48,281 bases of DNA from JBBDXI01 sp040902425 (GTDB lineage Bacteria > Planctomycetota > Phycisphaerae > Phycisphaerales > UBA1924): assembly GCA_040902425.1 (NCBI GenBank), contig JBBDXI010000014.1, positions 1-48,281 on the forward strand, written 5' to 3'. The notes below the pieces were generated by a model that saw only the letters and a list, made by a program, of their open reading frames with translations, was not told the origin of the DNA and did not search any database. The translations under genes were made by a program, and so were the position numbers. Below are positions 17,910 through 25,839 of the stretch, one piece after another (the stretch's first letter is position 1; each line of letters starts with the position of its first letter).

Positions 17910-18884
17910 CTACCGGCCGGCCGGGCTGCGCTGCTCCAGCGTCTGCCCGATCAGCACTTCGAACCGTTCTCCGCCGATCTCGAAGATGCCGCGCCCGCGC
18001 GAGCCGCCCGTGAAGGTCGCCCCGGTGATGGCCGAGCCGACGTTGAGGACGACCGACTCGCTGGTGCGGGTGTTGACCATGAGCGCCTCGACGGGCCGTC
18101 GCGGGCTCTCGGCGACGCCGGTGAGCTTCCACTCGCCCCAGGGGGGCGGGGGCGGCGCTGCCGGGCCGGCGGGCGCGGGCGGGGGCGTGTCGGCGCGGGC
18201 CACCTCCATGGCGGGCTCGCGGAAGGGGTTCTTCCTGACGATCCCGGCCCAGCGCGTCACGGCGAGGGGGTCCAGGGGGACGATCCGTGGCTCGGGGGCG
18301 TTCCTGGGCGCGAACTCGGGGATCAACATGGTCGTCACGTCGAGCGTGAGCAGGAACCGCTGACGTTCCTTGTCCTGGGGCTTGAGCGTGAAGCCCTCGA
18401 CACGGTGGACCCACGGCTGCGCCTGGACTGTGGCCATCGTCCGGAGCGCCTGGTCCAGGGTCCCCGTGCCCGAAAGCTGCCCCCGGATAATGCGGAAGTC
18501 GGTCTGTTTCTTCAGCTCGCCCGCCAGGCTGTCCTTCACCTTCGCGGCCGCGGGGCTGACCATGCGCTCCGGGTCGTGACTGTTGACCGATGTGACCGCC
18601 AGACCGCACGATTTGCCGATCTCGCCGAGGCCCGTGCGGAAACGCGAAGTGGCGGTCTCGGATTCGGTCCCGATGGTGTCGGCGGCCAGCTTCCGGAGCG
18701 ACTCGTTCAAGCGTCCCGCGCGAGCGAGATGGGCCTCGTAGCCGGCGTTGTTCACCCGCTGCTTCTGGATGCTCTCGACGAGCGCCGACCTCGGCCAGTG
18801 ATAGAGCTTCAGGTACGCGACCGTCGCGACCGTGAGCATCGCCAGGCCCACCGCCGCCGGCTTGAGGAGCGCCCGGGTCTTCAT
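17910..18884 (-). CDS. T2SS/T4P inner-membrane platform protein, GspM/PilO-like with a PilP/GspC-like C-terminal region
   Basis: A 324-residue bitopic protein: short basic N-terminus, one membrane helix at about residues 9-27 (PAAVGLAMLTVATVAYLKLY), a coiled-coil-like stretch and an alpha/beta domain (QTDFRIIRGQLSGTGTLDQA) as in PilO and GspM. A motif VRKNPFREP precedes a Pro-rich linker. The final 75 residues (WKLTGVAESPRRPVEALMVN, then GSAITGATFTGG and FEVLIGQTLEQRS) resemble the HR/PilP beta domain that docks GspC or PilP to the secretin. If so, this one protein combines platform and secretin-docking roles and could explain why no gspC is seen. Its ATG overlaps the preceding stop by 4 bp (ATGA). 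Family placement is by architecture and context rather than strong motifs. Confidence 0.72.
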   Translation of the reverse strand: MKTRALLKPAAVGLAMLTVATVAYLKLYHWPRSALVESIQKQRVNNAGYEAHLARAGRLNESLRKLAADTIGTESETATSRFRTGLGEIGKSCGLAVTSVNSHDPERMVSPAAAKVKDSLAGELKKQTDFRIIRGQLSGTGTLDQALRTMATVQAQPWVHRVEGFTLKPQDKERQRFLLTLDVTTMLIPEFAPRNAPEPRIVPLDPLAVTRWAGIVRKNPFREPAMEVARADTPPPAPAGPAAPPPPPWGEWKLTGVAESPRRPVEALMVNTRTSESVVLNVGSAITGATFTGGSRGRGIFEIGGERFEVLIGQTLEQRSPAGR

Positions 18885-20464
18885 GAGCCCTCCCCCTGCT
18901 TCTCCGGGGCGCCCACGGCGGGCGCCCTGGAACTCTCCTGCGGGGACCTGAGGGCCGTGCTCAGGTCGAGGCCGAAGCTGTCGGGAACATCCGGGCCCTT
19001 GCTCTCCACCGTGTACACCTGCGAGGCGACGAGCCGAGCGCGCAGGTCGTTCGCCACTTCGCGGCGCTTCACGCGCCCCGTCATCGTGAAGGAGGCGCCC
19101 GGCAAGAGCTTCCATCCCTCGGTGTGGTACCGGGTGCCGCTGGGCACGAACTGGATCGTCGATTCGAGCTTCCCGCTGAGCTGGTCAACGTGCGCCTGCC
19201 GCGGGTCCGGCATCTGGTCGCTCAGCCACTGGACGTGCGCGATCCAATCCACGTTGGCGCGGGTCCAGTGCTCGATGTGCCTGAGCCGGGCATCGTCCAG
19301 CATCACGGCGTTGTAGTCCTTACGGACCTGCTCACCCCGTCGCTGGACGGTCTTCAACTCGGCGTCGAGCGAGTTCAGCGAGGCGCTCCCGAGGACCCAG
19401 GAAGCCCCGCCGACCACGATCACCCCAAGGGCCGCGGCCAGGACCGCCCGGCGGCGGGCGGCGTGCGGGTCGGCGCCCTTGCGGGGGTGGGCGAAATCCA
19501 GGCCGGCCCGGGGCGACTCGGCCTCGAGGAGCAGCCCGACCAGGGCGGCCGCGGCCAGGCGCTCGAGTTCCGGAATGGCGGAGGGCAGCTCGACCGAACG
19601 GCCGGGCTCGGCGACCTGGCAGGCCATCTCCAGGGACTCGCCGCAGCGCTCGGCGATCTCGCGCGCCAGCGGCCCGGACCCGACCACGACCACCGCATCG
19701 ACCACGGTGGACTGGTCGCTGACGCGGTAGCTCATCCAGGTGCGCTTGGCCTCGACGGCGATCCGCTGGACCAGGGGCGTCTCGGGGTCGCGCCCGGGGG
19801 CGGGGCCGAAGTCGGCGCTCCGGGCGAAGAGCAGGCTGCCGCTCTCCACGACCACGAACTCGACGGAGTTCCACCCCACGCCGATCCCCAGCACCGGGCC
19901 GTTGTGCCGGTGCGAGACGTCGGCCAGCATGGCCGCCAGCCCGGCCGAGCGCAGGCCGATCCGCTCGATGCGGCACCCGGCGGCCCTGGCCACATCCTGG
20001 TACCACTTCAGGCGGTCGCCCGGCAGGGCCGCGGCCAGGACGCTGGCGGTGGGCGTGGCCTTCTCGCCGGGCTTGGCGGGGTGGGCCTCGCCGGCGTCGA
20101 TGCGGACGTAGTCGATGGCGGTCTCTTCGAGGGGGACGGTCATCTGCCGGGCCATCTGGAGGCGGACCATCCCGGCGAGCTCGCGCTCGGCGATGCCGGC
20201 CGGGGCGGGGAGGCGCAGGCGCTTGATGACCACCTCGGACCGGGAGGCGGCGAAGACCAGGCGCGACCGGGCCAGGCCGGCCTTCTTCAGTTCCTCGCCC
20301 AGCCAGGCGCCGACGGCGGCGCCGTCGCGGATGTCCATGTCCCTGGGGACCGGCGACGAGACCCAGGCGCGGACCTTGACCGCGCCCGGCTCGACCGAGG
20401 CCCCGGCGGCCAGGAGCCGCTCTGGGTCCAGACCGACAACGACCACCTCGCGGGCGGCGCTCAT
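18881..20464 (-). CDS. T2SS/T4P assembly protein, GspL-like (PilM-PilN type fusion)
   Basis: A 527-residue protein with an actin-like cytoplasmic domain (residues 1 to about 330; EVVVVGLDPERLL at the start, VLGIGVGWNSVEFVVVESG in the middle), one membrane helix at about 342-362 (AVLAAALGVIVVGGASWVLG) and a periplasmic coiled-coil/ferredoxin-like part resembling PilN. GspL has this layout, equal to PilM fused to PilN, and normally links the ATPase GspE to the pseudopilus platform. I start at the ATG at 20464 with AAGGAGG upstream. This start overlaps the gspK stop (ATGA), and the gene's own stop overlaps the next start in the same way. The name rests on architecture and position in the operon. 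Confidence 0.82.
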   Translation of the reverse strand: MSAAREVVVVGLDPERLLAAGASVEPGAVKVRAWVSSPVPRDMDIRDGAAVGAWLGEELKKAGLARSRLVFAASRSEVVIKRLRLPAPAGIAERELAGMVRLQMARQMTVPLEETAIDYVRIDAGEAHPAKPGEKATPTASVLAAALPGDRLKWYQDVARAAGCRIERIGLRSAGLAAMLADVSHRHNGPVLGIGVGWNSVEFVVVESGSLLFARSADFGPAPGRDPETPLVQRIAVEAKRTWMSYRVSDQSTVVDAVVVVGSGPLAREIAERCGESLEMACQVAEPGRSVELPSAIPELERLAAAALVGLLLEAESPRAGLDFAHPRKGADPHAARRRAVLAAALGVIVVGGASWVLGSASLNSLDAELKTVQRRGEQVRKDYNAVMLDDARLRHIEHWTRANVDWIAHVQWLSDQMPDPRQAHVDQLSGKLESTIQFVPSGTRYHTEGWKLLPGASFTMTGRVKRREVANDLRARLVASQVYTVESKGPDVPDSFGLDLSTALRSPQESSRAPAVGAPEKQGEGS

Positions 20465-21939
20465 GGGGATCCTCCTTGAGCGCCGGCCGTCCAACGGCCG
20501 ACGCGACGGTCTACAGGTTCAAGTTTCGGCGGAGGGGGGGGCGGGGCATCCGGTTTTTGCGCGGCGGGGGGCGCGGGGGTTGCGCTGCGGGGCGAGACCG
20601 GGGAGGCCGGCAGCGCGGGCGGAGTGGGCGGGGGTGGCGGCTCGACGACCTCTTCCTCCTCAGGGAGCGAGGCCTCCACCTGTAGGGCGGACTCCAGCAG
20701 CGTGATATCCCGGAGGTAGGCGATCCGCGGGCGCTGCGAGGCGATGTCGAGCACCGCCTCCAGGACCGTCCGCGAGCGCAACTCCAGGTCCGGCAAGGGG
20801 CGGCTGCGCTCCTCGTCCGTCCCGCCCGCGATACCCGCCTCGATGATCACGCGCCACTGGAACGAGCGCGTCGTCAGGTGGGGCAGGGCCTGCCGGAACT
20901 GCTGGGGCGTCAGGATGCCCTGGATGAGCGGCCAGGAGACGCCCGCGAGGAGCTCGGCGGAGAGGCCGGCCCGGGCCTCGACGATCTTCGCGGCCCGCTC
21001 GGCGTCGATCCCGGGGATGCAGGCGAGGACCTCCGCGGGGGCGCGGTTCAGGTCGATCCGGCCGGGCTGGTAGGGGTCGGGGCCGGCCTCGAACTGGTCG
21101 AGCACGACCGACCAGTCCTCGGGCGTCAGCCCGGCGGGGGCCGCGGCCTCCGCGAGCGCCTCGCGGTTCTTGAGCTGCCGGTCGGCCTTGAACAGCTTCG
21201 CGAAGCGCTCCGCCTGCTCCTTGCCGAAGCGGCGCTCGAGCTCCTGCGAGAGCGACTCCCCGGGGCCGATGTTCACATCCACCCGTCGCGTCCCGCGCCG
21301 GTCGGTGCCCCGTGGGCCGACGCCGTACTGGATGCTGGGCTCGAAGGAGATGGCGGTCAGCAGGCGTGAGATTGTCGTTCGCTCGGCAGCCGCCCCGCTC
21401 TCGGCGCCCTCGTCGGCGGGGGCGCCGCGGACCAGCGCCTCCATCCCGGCGACCCGCGAGAGGTCCGCGATGCTCAGGTAGGGGCGCGACGCGCGGGCGG
21501 CCACGACGGCCGCGGCCAGCTCGGCGGTCATCCCCGGGACCTTCGCCAGCATGGCCTCGCTCGCGGTGTTCACGTTGAGCTTTCCGCCCTCGGTCTCGGT
21601 GCGCTCGCCGGCGGGGCCGATCGCGACGAGGCGCACGACCATGCGCGAGGCGCCCTGGCCCTTGAAGAGCTCCCACTCGCCGGTGAGGACGGGCTCGCGC
21701 CCGGCGATGAGGTCGGCCCGCTGCTCGGCGAGCTCCGCCATCGCCGCCTGCACGCCGGACCAGGCAAGGGACCGCGACTGGGCCGCGCCGACGGAGACGC
21801 CGGCGCCCTCGACGGTCGTCTCGGCCGCGTTCGTGCCCATGATCGCGATGAGCGTGGCGAGGGCGATCACCACGAACACGGCGTAGAGGATCATGCCGCG
21901 CTGGCGGGCCGGGGATGCGGTCGGGCGCCGGCGGCTCAC
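20461..21939 (-). CDS. gspK: Minor pseudopilin GspK
   Basis: A 492-residue protein with a type III (prepilin) signal: RQRGMILYAVFVVIALATLI, cleaved after G15, leaving Met1 and a hydrophobic helix. Position +5 is Ala, consistent with GspK being the pseudopilin that lacks the conserved Glu5. The large globular domain has two helix-hairpin-helix-like stretches, KLNVNTASEAMLAKVPGM and RIDLNRAPAEVLACIPGI, a GspK signature. The C-terminal 70 residues form a Pro-rich tail. It is longer than typical GspK (about 330 residues). GTG start at 21939 overlapping the gspJ stop (GTGA). Predicted to cap the pseudopilus tip with GspI and GspJ. Confidence 0.9.
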   Translation of the reverse strand: MSRRRPTASPARQRGMILYAVFVVIALATLIAIMGTNAAETTVEGAGVSVGAAQSRSLAWSGVQAAMAELAEQRADLIAGREPVLTGEWELFKGQGASRMVVRLVAIGPAGERTETEGGKLNVNTASEAMLAKVPGMTAELAAAVVAARASRPYLSIADLSRVAGMEALVRGAPADEGAESGAAAERTTISRLLTAISFEPSIQYGVGPRGTDRRGTRRVDVNIGPGESLSQELERRFGKEQAERFAKLFKADRQLKNREALAEAAAPAGLTPEDWSVVLDQFEAGPDPYQPGRIDLNRAPAEVLACIPGIDAERAAKIVEARAGLSAELLAGVSWPLIQGILTPQQFRQALPHLTTRSFQWRVIIEAGIAGGTDEERSRPLPDLELRSRTVLEAVLDIASQRPRIAYLRDITLLESALQVEASLPEEEEVVEPPPPPTPPALPASPVSPRSATPAPPAAQKPDAPPPPPPKLEPVDRRVGRWTAGAQGGSP

Positions 21940-22583
21940 AGGACCTCCTTCACCGCGGTGGCCGGGCCGTCGGGAATGACGATGAGACGCACGCGGTCCG
22001 GCGAGGGGGGCTCGGCGGCCTCGGCGGGGGCGGCGTTCTCATCCGGCGGGGCCGGCTGGCCGTACCACACGGCAATCTCAATTGCGGCGGGCAGGCTGTT
22101 ACGGGCGGCGCTGTCGAAGGACTCCTGCCACGCTAGTCCATCGTGGTACCGGAAGCGGGCTTCGCGGATGCCGCCGGTGACCTGCTCGAGCTCCCCCTGG
22201 GCCTCCCCCTCGGCCGCGCGCCGGGCCCGGAGCCGGCCGCCCGCCGCATCGACGCGGTACTCGCCGAACTGGATATCGCGGGCGGGGGTGGCGCCGCCCT
22301 TGCCCAGGCGCAGGGCCACGCCGCGGGTCATGATCTTCACGCCCGACGGGTCGCCCTGGACCCCCGCGCCAAGGCCCGGCCCGCCGGCCAGCCCGCAGAG
22401 CACGTCGGACTCGAGGCGGTCGAGGAAGAGGGAGACGCCGTCCTCGCGCGCGGCGGCGCGGCGCACCTCCCGCGTGCGGTCCGAGAGCGTCCACACGAAC
22501 GACAGGAGGCTCCCGCCCAGCATGGCGACGAGCGCGAGGGCCAGCAGCGCTTCCAGCAGCGTGAACGCGCGGCGCGGGATCAT
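21936..22583 (-). CDS. gspJ: Minor pseudopilin GspJ
   Basis: A 215-residue pseudopilin starting MIPRRAFTLLEALLALALVA. The predicted cleavage is after A6, placing the conserved Glu at +5 of the mature protein (FTLLE). After the helix come a DRTREVRRAA segment and a beta-rich domain, typical of GspJ size and layout, with an acidic Ala/Pro-rich insert near the C-terminus. Its ATG overlaps the gspI stop by 4 bp, and it sits in the canonical G-H-I-J-K order. GspJ joins GspI and GspK at the pseudopilus tip. Confidence 0.85.
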   Translation of the reverse strand: MIPRRAFTLLEALLALALVAMLGGSLLSFVWTLSDRTREVRRAAAREDGVSLFLDRLESDVLCGLAGGPGLGAGVQGDPSGVKIMTRGVALRLGKGGATPARDIQFGEYRVDAAGGRLRARRAAEGEAQGELEQVTGGIREARFRYHDGLAWQESFDSAARNSLPAAIEIAVWYGQPAPPDENAAPAEAAEPPSPDRVRLIVIPDGPATAVKEVL

Positions 22584-23101
22584 GGGCGCCCCCCGGCCGC
22601 GTCGGCCAGGCCGCCGCCGGAACTGCGGGCCCGCGCGGCCGCGCCGCCCCCGAGCGAGGCCATCGGGTCGTCATCGCCGGGAGTGTCCTCCGGGCGGGCG
22701 CCGAGCCGGACGAGCTGGCGGAGCGTGCAAGAGGCGACGACGGCCTCGCTGCGGCCGTCGCTGAGGCGGCTGGCGGTGACGGCGACGCTGGTCAGGCCGC
22801 GGATGGCGGACGGCTCGGTCTCGACCCGGACCTCCCAGCGGCCGGGGGGCGCAAGGGAGCCATCCACGAAGCGGAGCGGGCCGTTGAGCGTCATGGGCGT
22901 GTCGAGGCCGGCCTCGAGGCGCGACATCCCCGCGCGGGCGAGCTCGCACGCCTGCTGGTGGAGGCGCGACCGCTGGAGGCTGTCCACCGCCTGGCCGGAG
23001 AGCATCAGGATGGCGCCGCCGGCGACCACGAACAGGGCGATCGCGAGCACCGCATCCAGGAGCACGATGCCGGGCATGGCCGTGCGGCGGGGCGGGGTCA
23101 T
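22580..23101 (-). CDS. gspI: Minor pseudopilin GspI
   Basis: A 173-residue pseudopilin. Its signal reads TAMPGIVLLDAVLAIALFVV with cleavage after G11. Residue +5 is Asp (D16) where almost all pseudopilins have Glu, and mature residue 1 is Ile rather than Phe. The helix is followed by SLQRSRLHQQACELARAGMS, the usual GspI position for such a segment, and a small beta domain with WEVRVETEP. The C-terminal 40 residues are low-complexity Gly/Ala/Arg. Its ATG at 23101 overlaps the gspH stop (ATGA). Assignment to I rather than H rests on order in the operon and size. Confidence 0.82.
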   Translation of the reverse strand: MTPPRRTAMPGIVLLDAVLAIALFVVAGGAILMLSGQAVDSLQRSRLHQQACELARAGMSRLEAGLDTPMTLNGPLRFVDGSLAPPGRWEVRVETEPSAIRGLTSVAVTASRLSDGRSEAVVASCTLRQLVRLGARPEDTPGDDDPMASLGGGAAARARSSGGGLADAAGGRP

Positions 23102-23730
23102 GGCGCGGCCCCCGTGGCGGGCGGCGCTGCCGACGCTGGCTCGGCGGGCGCGGGCGCTTCGGGGGGGGCCTCGTCCTCCGGGAGCGCATCCTCGCCGTCC
23201 TCGGCGGGTGAGGCGACCACCTCGCCCGACCAGCGCGACACCGTCAGTTCCAGTTCGACCTCGCCCCGGCGCACCCGGACCCCGCTCCGGCCCTCGACCA
23301 GCCCATCGGGAAGGCACAGGGCGATGACCGTCCCCTCGGCCGCCCGGTCGGCACCGGGATCATCGTGGGGGGATGTGGATGTTTCCGCCGCGCCGATCGT
23401 GAACCCGTCGCGAAGCATGGCAATGTGCCGGACCGGCGTGTTGCGGGCGGCGCGGTCGTCCGCCCGCGCATCGGGGTCGCCACCCAGCGGCCGGAGGACG
23501 ATCTCCGTCGCGTCTCCCAGAGGGCGCGCGGCGACCTCGATCGCCCGGCCGGTCCGGCGCGCCTCGGCCCGCCCCGCCCCCACGGCCGCGGCGATCTGCG
23601 CCAGGGCGGCATCCTGGCGCGCGGGGGCCAGCCACGCGCTGAGCGCAGGGAACGCCAGCGCCGCGACGGCGGCGAGGATCGCGACCGTCGCGAGGGTCTC
23701 GATCATGGTCAGGGCGCGACGTCCCTCCAT
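23098..23730 (-). CDS. gspH: Minor pseudopilin GspH
   Basis: A 210-residue pseudopilin starting MEGRRALTMIETLATVAILA, with predicted cleavage after A6 and Glu at +5. The helix is followed by a beta domain containing GRAEARRTGRAIEVAARPLG, as in GspH (TIGR-like H pseudopilin layout), and an acidic/Pro/Ala tail. I chose the ATG at 23730 because GGAG lies 5 bases upstream. A second ATG at 23793 overlaps the gspG stop (TAATG), has no Shine-Dalgarno and would give a 27-residue leader, long but not impossible. The stop overlaps gspI. Confidence 0.83.
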   Translation of the reverse strand: MEGRRALTMIETLATVAILAAVAALAFPALSAWLAPARQDAALAQIAAAVGAGRAEARRTGRAIEVAARPLGDATEIVLRPLGGDPDARADDRAARNTPVRHIAMLRDGFTIGAAETSTSPHDDPGADRAAEGTVIALCLPDGLVEGRSGVRVRRGEVELELTVSRWSGEVVASPAEDGEDALPEDEAPPEAPAPAEPASAAPPATGAAP

Positions 23731-23792
23731 GCACGCTCCGAAGTGTGGACTTCCGTTTCGACACCGGCGCGGGGCGCCGGGGAACTGACGCA

Positions 23793-24320
23793 TTAGCCGC
23801 CGGAGGCGGGCGGGAGGGGCGGCGCCTCCTCCATCATGCCTGTGGCGCCCGTCGCGCCGGCGGATGAGCCGGAGCCGGAACGCACGTCATCCTCGGTCCC
23901 TTCCTGCCGGTCGGGGCCGGCGGAGAAGAGCGTGTACTCGCCCGCGCTCTCCTCCGCGTCGAGCTTGTAGATCCACGGCGTGTCCCAGCGGTCCTTGTCC
24001 AGGGGCTCATCCATGTACTTCTTCCACCTGTTCTGGTCCGCCTCGCTGGAGAGGGCGGTCTTGTCCCAGAGGACCTTCAGCCCTTCCTCCTCGGTGGGGT
24101 AGCGGTCGAAGTCGAGCCTGAACATCTTCAGGCCGCCGCGGATCATGTTCATGTCGACCTTCGCCAGGTTCAGCTTCGCTTCGTCGCGCCGGCTGAGCAC
24201 GGCGTAACCGACCAGGCCGGTGAGGGCCAGGACGATCGCGATCACGATCATGACCTCGATCAGGGTGAAGGCGCGCCGGAGGGCCGACCGCTCACGCCTC
24301 GTCTGTGCGTCTCCGCTCAT
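23793..24320 (-). CDS. gspG: Major pseudopilin GspG
   Basis: A 175-residue protein with the most canonical pseudopilin start of the set: RRAFTLIEVMIVIAIVLALT, cleavage after A17, Glu at +5. The globular part has LAKVDMNMIRGGLKMFRLDF and RYPTEEEGLKVL, the GspG core, and a calcium-site-like loop FSAGPDRQEGTEDD near residue 140, which stabilises GspG in known systems. The C-terminal Ser/Gly/Ala/Pro tail of about 30 residues is extra. It forms the pseudopilus shaft. A 197-bp non-coding gap separates it from gspF upstream, where a promoter for the G-to-D run could lie; I found no convincing -35/-10 pair there. Confidence 0.94.
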   Translation of the reverse strand: MSGDAQTRRERSALRRAFTLIEVMIVIAIVLALTGLVGYAVLSRRDEAKLNLAKVDMNMIRGGLKMFRLDFDRYPTEEEGLKVLWDKTALSSEADQNRWKKYMDEPLDKDRWDTPWIYKLDAEESAGEYTLFSAGPDRQEGTEDDVRSGSGSSAGATGATGMMEEAPPLPPASGG

Positions 24321-24517
24321 GGCTTCATCTCCCGTCAGAGTCGAACCCGATTCCGTCCAGCCGATGCTGCCCCCGAGAACCCCCGTCCGCTCGCGGTTAT
24401 CGCGGTGCAGAACGCACCGGGATTGACCTTATGGCGACCCCGGGGGCGGGTGGCCATTAGTCTACACTAGCATCCCCGCGGCCGCGGTGCAAGCCTTGGT
24501 CGCCCCGGTTGCCCGGC

Positions 24518-25735
24518 TCAAAACCCGGCCTTCAGGCGCGTCATCGGCAGGATAAGCCCCGCGGCGACAAAGCCGATCACCAGGGCGATGGCGACGAGCA
24601 TCAGCGGCTCCAGGAGCCTGACGGCGGTCGTGAGCAGGCGGTCCACCCGCGTCTCGATGGTCCCGGCGATCGTCGTCAGCACCTCATCCAGGTTGTTGGC
24701 CGACTCCCCCACCACGATCATCTCCAGTACATCCTCGTCGAAGAGGCCGCTCTCGCCGAGCGGGCCCGCCAGGGGCTGGCCCGCGCGGACGGCCTCGGTC
24801 GCGCCGTCGATCGCCTCCTCCATGAGGGTGTTGCCGGCCGCCTCGCGGGCGATCTGCATCGCCGTGAGCATCGGCACGCCGTTGGCCAGCATGGTCCCGA
24901 GCATGCGGCAGAACCTGGCGGCGGCCAGGAGCCGCACGATCGGCCCCAGCACGGGCATGCGGGTCCGCAGCTCGTCGAGCTTGCGACGGGCGTCGGGGCG
25001 GCGCGAGAGCCTCCACAGGATCGCCAGGGCGACCAGGGTGGCGGCGAGCGTGTAGAGGCCGTAGCTCGCGACGAGGTCGCCCGCGCCGAAGACGATGTGG
25101 CTGATCAGCGGGACGTCGACCACCTTGCCCGATTCGGGGGGCGGGAAGAACACCGGCTTGAAGCGTGGCACGAAGATCCCGAAGATCAGCGTCAGCACGA
25201 CCAGGCCGAAGGCCACGAGCATGAACGGGTAGACGAGGTTGCCGACGACCTTGGAGCGCAGCTCGGCCTGGCCCATCACGAACTGGCCGAGGCGGGCCAT
25301 GACCTGCTCGAGGAAGCCGCCGCGCTCGCCGGCGCGGACCATGGCGATGTGGACGCGGGGGAAGACGCCGGTGTGGCGGGCCATCGCCTCGGAGAGCTCG
25401 GTCCCCTGCGAGACGGCCTCGGTCATGTCGCGCAGCACCTCGCCGAGGCGGGCGGAGGACCGGCGGTTCGCCAGCAGACGCATCGAGCGCAGGAGCGGGA
25501 CGCCGGCGCGGAGGAGGTCGGAGAGCTGGAGATAGGTGGTGCCGAGGCGGCGCGCCGAGACGCGGCCCCGGCCGCCGAGCCCGCCGCGTGCCCGCTCCGC
25601 CCTCGCCCGGATCGAGACCGGGACCAGGCGGCGCGACTCCAGCTCCGCCAGGACGGCCTGCTCGGTGCTGCCGTTGAGAACGCCGGTGGTGCGTTCGCCG
25701 CCGGGGTTCAGGGCTGTGTATTCGAAGACCGGCAT
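24518..25735 (-). CDS. gspF: T2SS inner-membrane platform protein GspF
   Basis: A 405-residue polytopic platform protein, the standard GspF/PilC length. It starts MPVFEYTALNPGGERTTGVL, diagnostic of GspF. Two homologous cytoplasmic GspF domains are visible (LLRAGVPLLRSMRLLANRRS and MLANGVPMLTAMQIAREAAG), with membrane helices at about 166-190 and 225-242 and near the C-terminus (MLVAIALVIGFVAAGLILPM). The region upstream of 25735 is open in frame only as a shadow. GspF connects the GspE ATPase to the pseudopilus. It is the first T2SS gene on this strand and begins 42 bp after the terminator of the peroxidase gene. Confidence 0.95.
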   Translation of the reverse strand: MPVFEYTALNPGGERTTGVLNGSTEQAVLAELESRRLVPVSIRARAERARGGLGGRGRVSARRLGTTYLQLSDLLRAGVPLLRSMRLLANRRSSARLGEVLRDMTEAVSQGTELSEAMARHTGVFPRVHIAMVRAGERGGFLEQVMARLGQFVMGQAELRSKVVGNLVYPFMLVAFGLVVLTLIFGIFVPRFKPVFFPPPESGKVVDVPLISHIVFGAGDLVASYGLYTLAATLVALAILWRLSRRPDARRKLDELRTRMPVLGPIVRLLAAARFCRMLGTMLANGVPMLTAMQIAREAAGNTLMEEAIDGATEAVRAGQPLAGPLGESGLFDEDVLEMIVVGESANNLDEVLTTIAGTIETRVDRLLTTAVRLLEPLMLVAIALVIGFVAAGLILPMTRLKAGF

Positions 25736-25777
25736 TCGTCGCGGGAAGCCTACCGCGCACGGGCGTCCCGCGGCGCG

Positions 25778-25810
25778 AAAAACGAAAGGGCCCTCCCGGG
25801 GGGGAGGGCC
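25778..25810 (-). terminator. Rho-independent terminator after the glutathione peroxidase gene
   Basis: On the minus strand GGCCCTCCC (25810-25802) pairs perfectly with GGGAGGGCC (25797-25789) across a 4-base loop, followed by CTTTCGTTTTT. A 9-bp all-GC/AT-perfect stem with a T-rich tail, 30 bp past the stop of the peroxidase gene, is a strong intrinsic terminator and separates that unit from gspF. Confidence 0.8.
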
Positions 25811-25839
25811 GGTCCGGCGTTGAGGCGTCGTGAGGGGTC

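Noticed and set aside
9076..18363. 3095-codon open frame on the plus strand opposite the giant secretin
   Set aside because: It is an antisense shadow: GC-rich third positions of the real gene suppress stops. Its product is low-complexity Gly/Leu/Asp/Val, with no motif or repeat logic of its own.
23731..23793. Longer gspH from the ATG at 23793
   Set aside because: It would be coupled to the gspG stop but has no Shine-Dalgarno and an atypically long leader before the prepilin site. Kept only as an alternative.
24331..24360. tRNA T-arm-like sequence (GGGTTCGACTC on the minus strand) in the gspF-gspG gap
   Set aside because: The flanking bases do not form the T stem, and no acceptor or anticodon arm is nearby, so it is a chance match.
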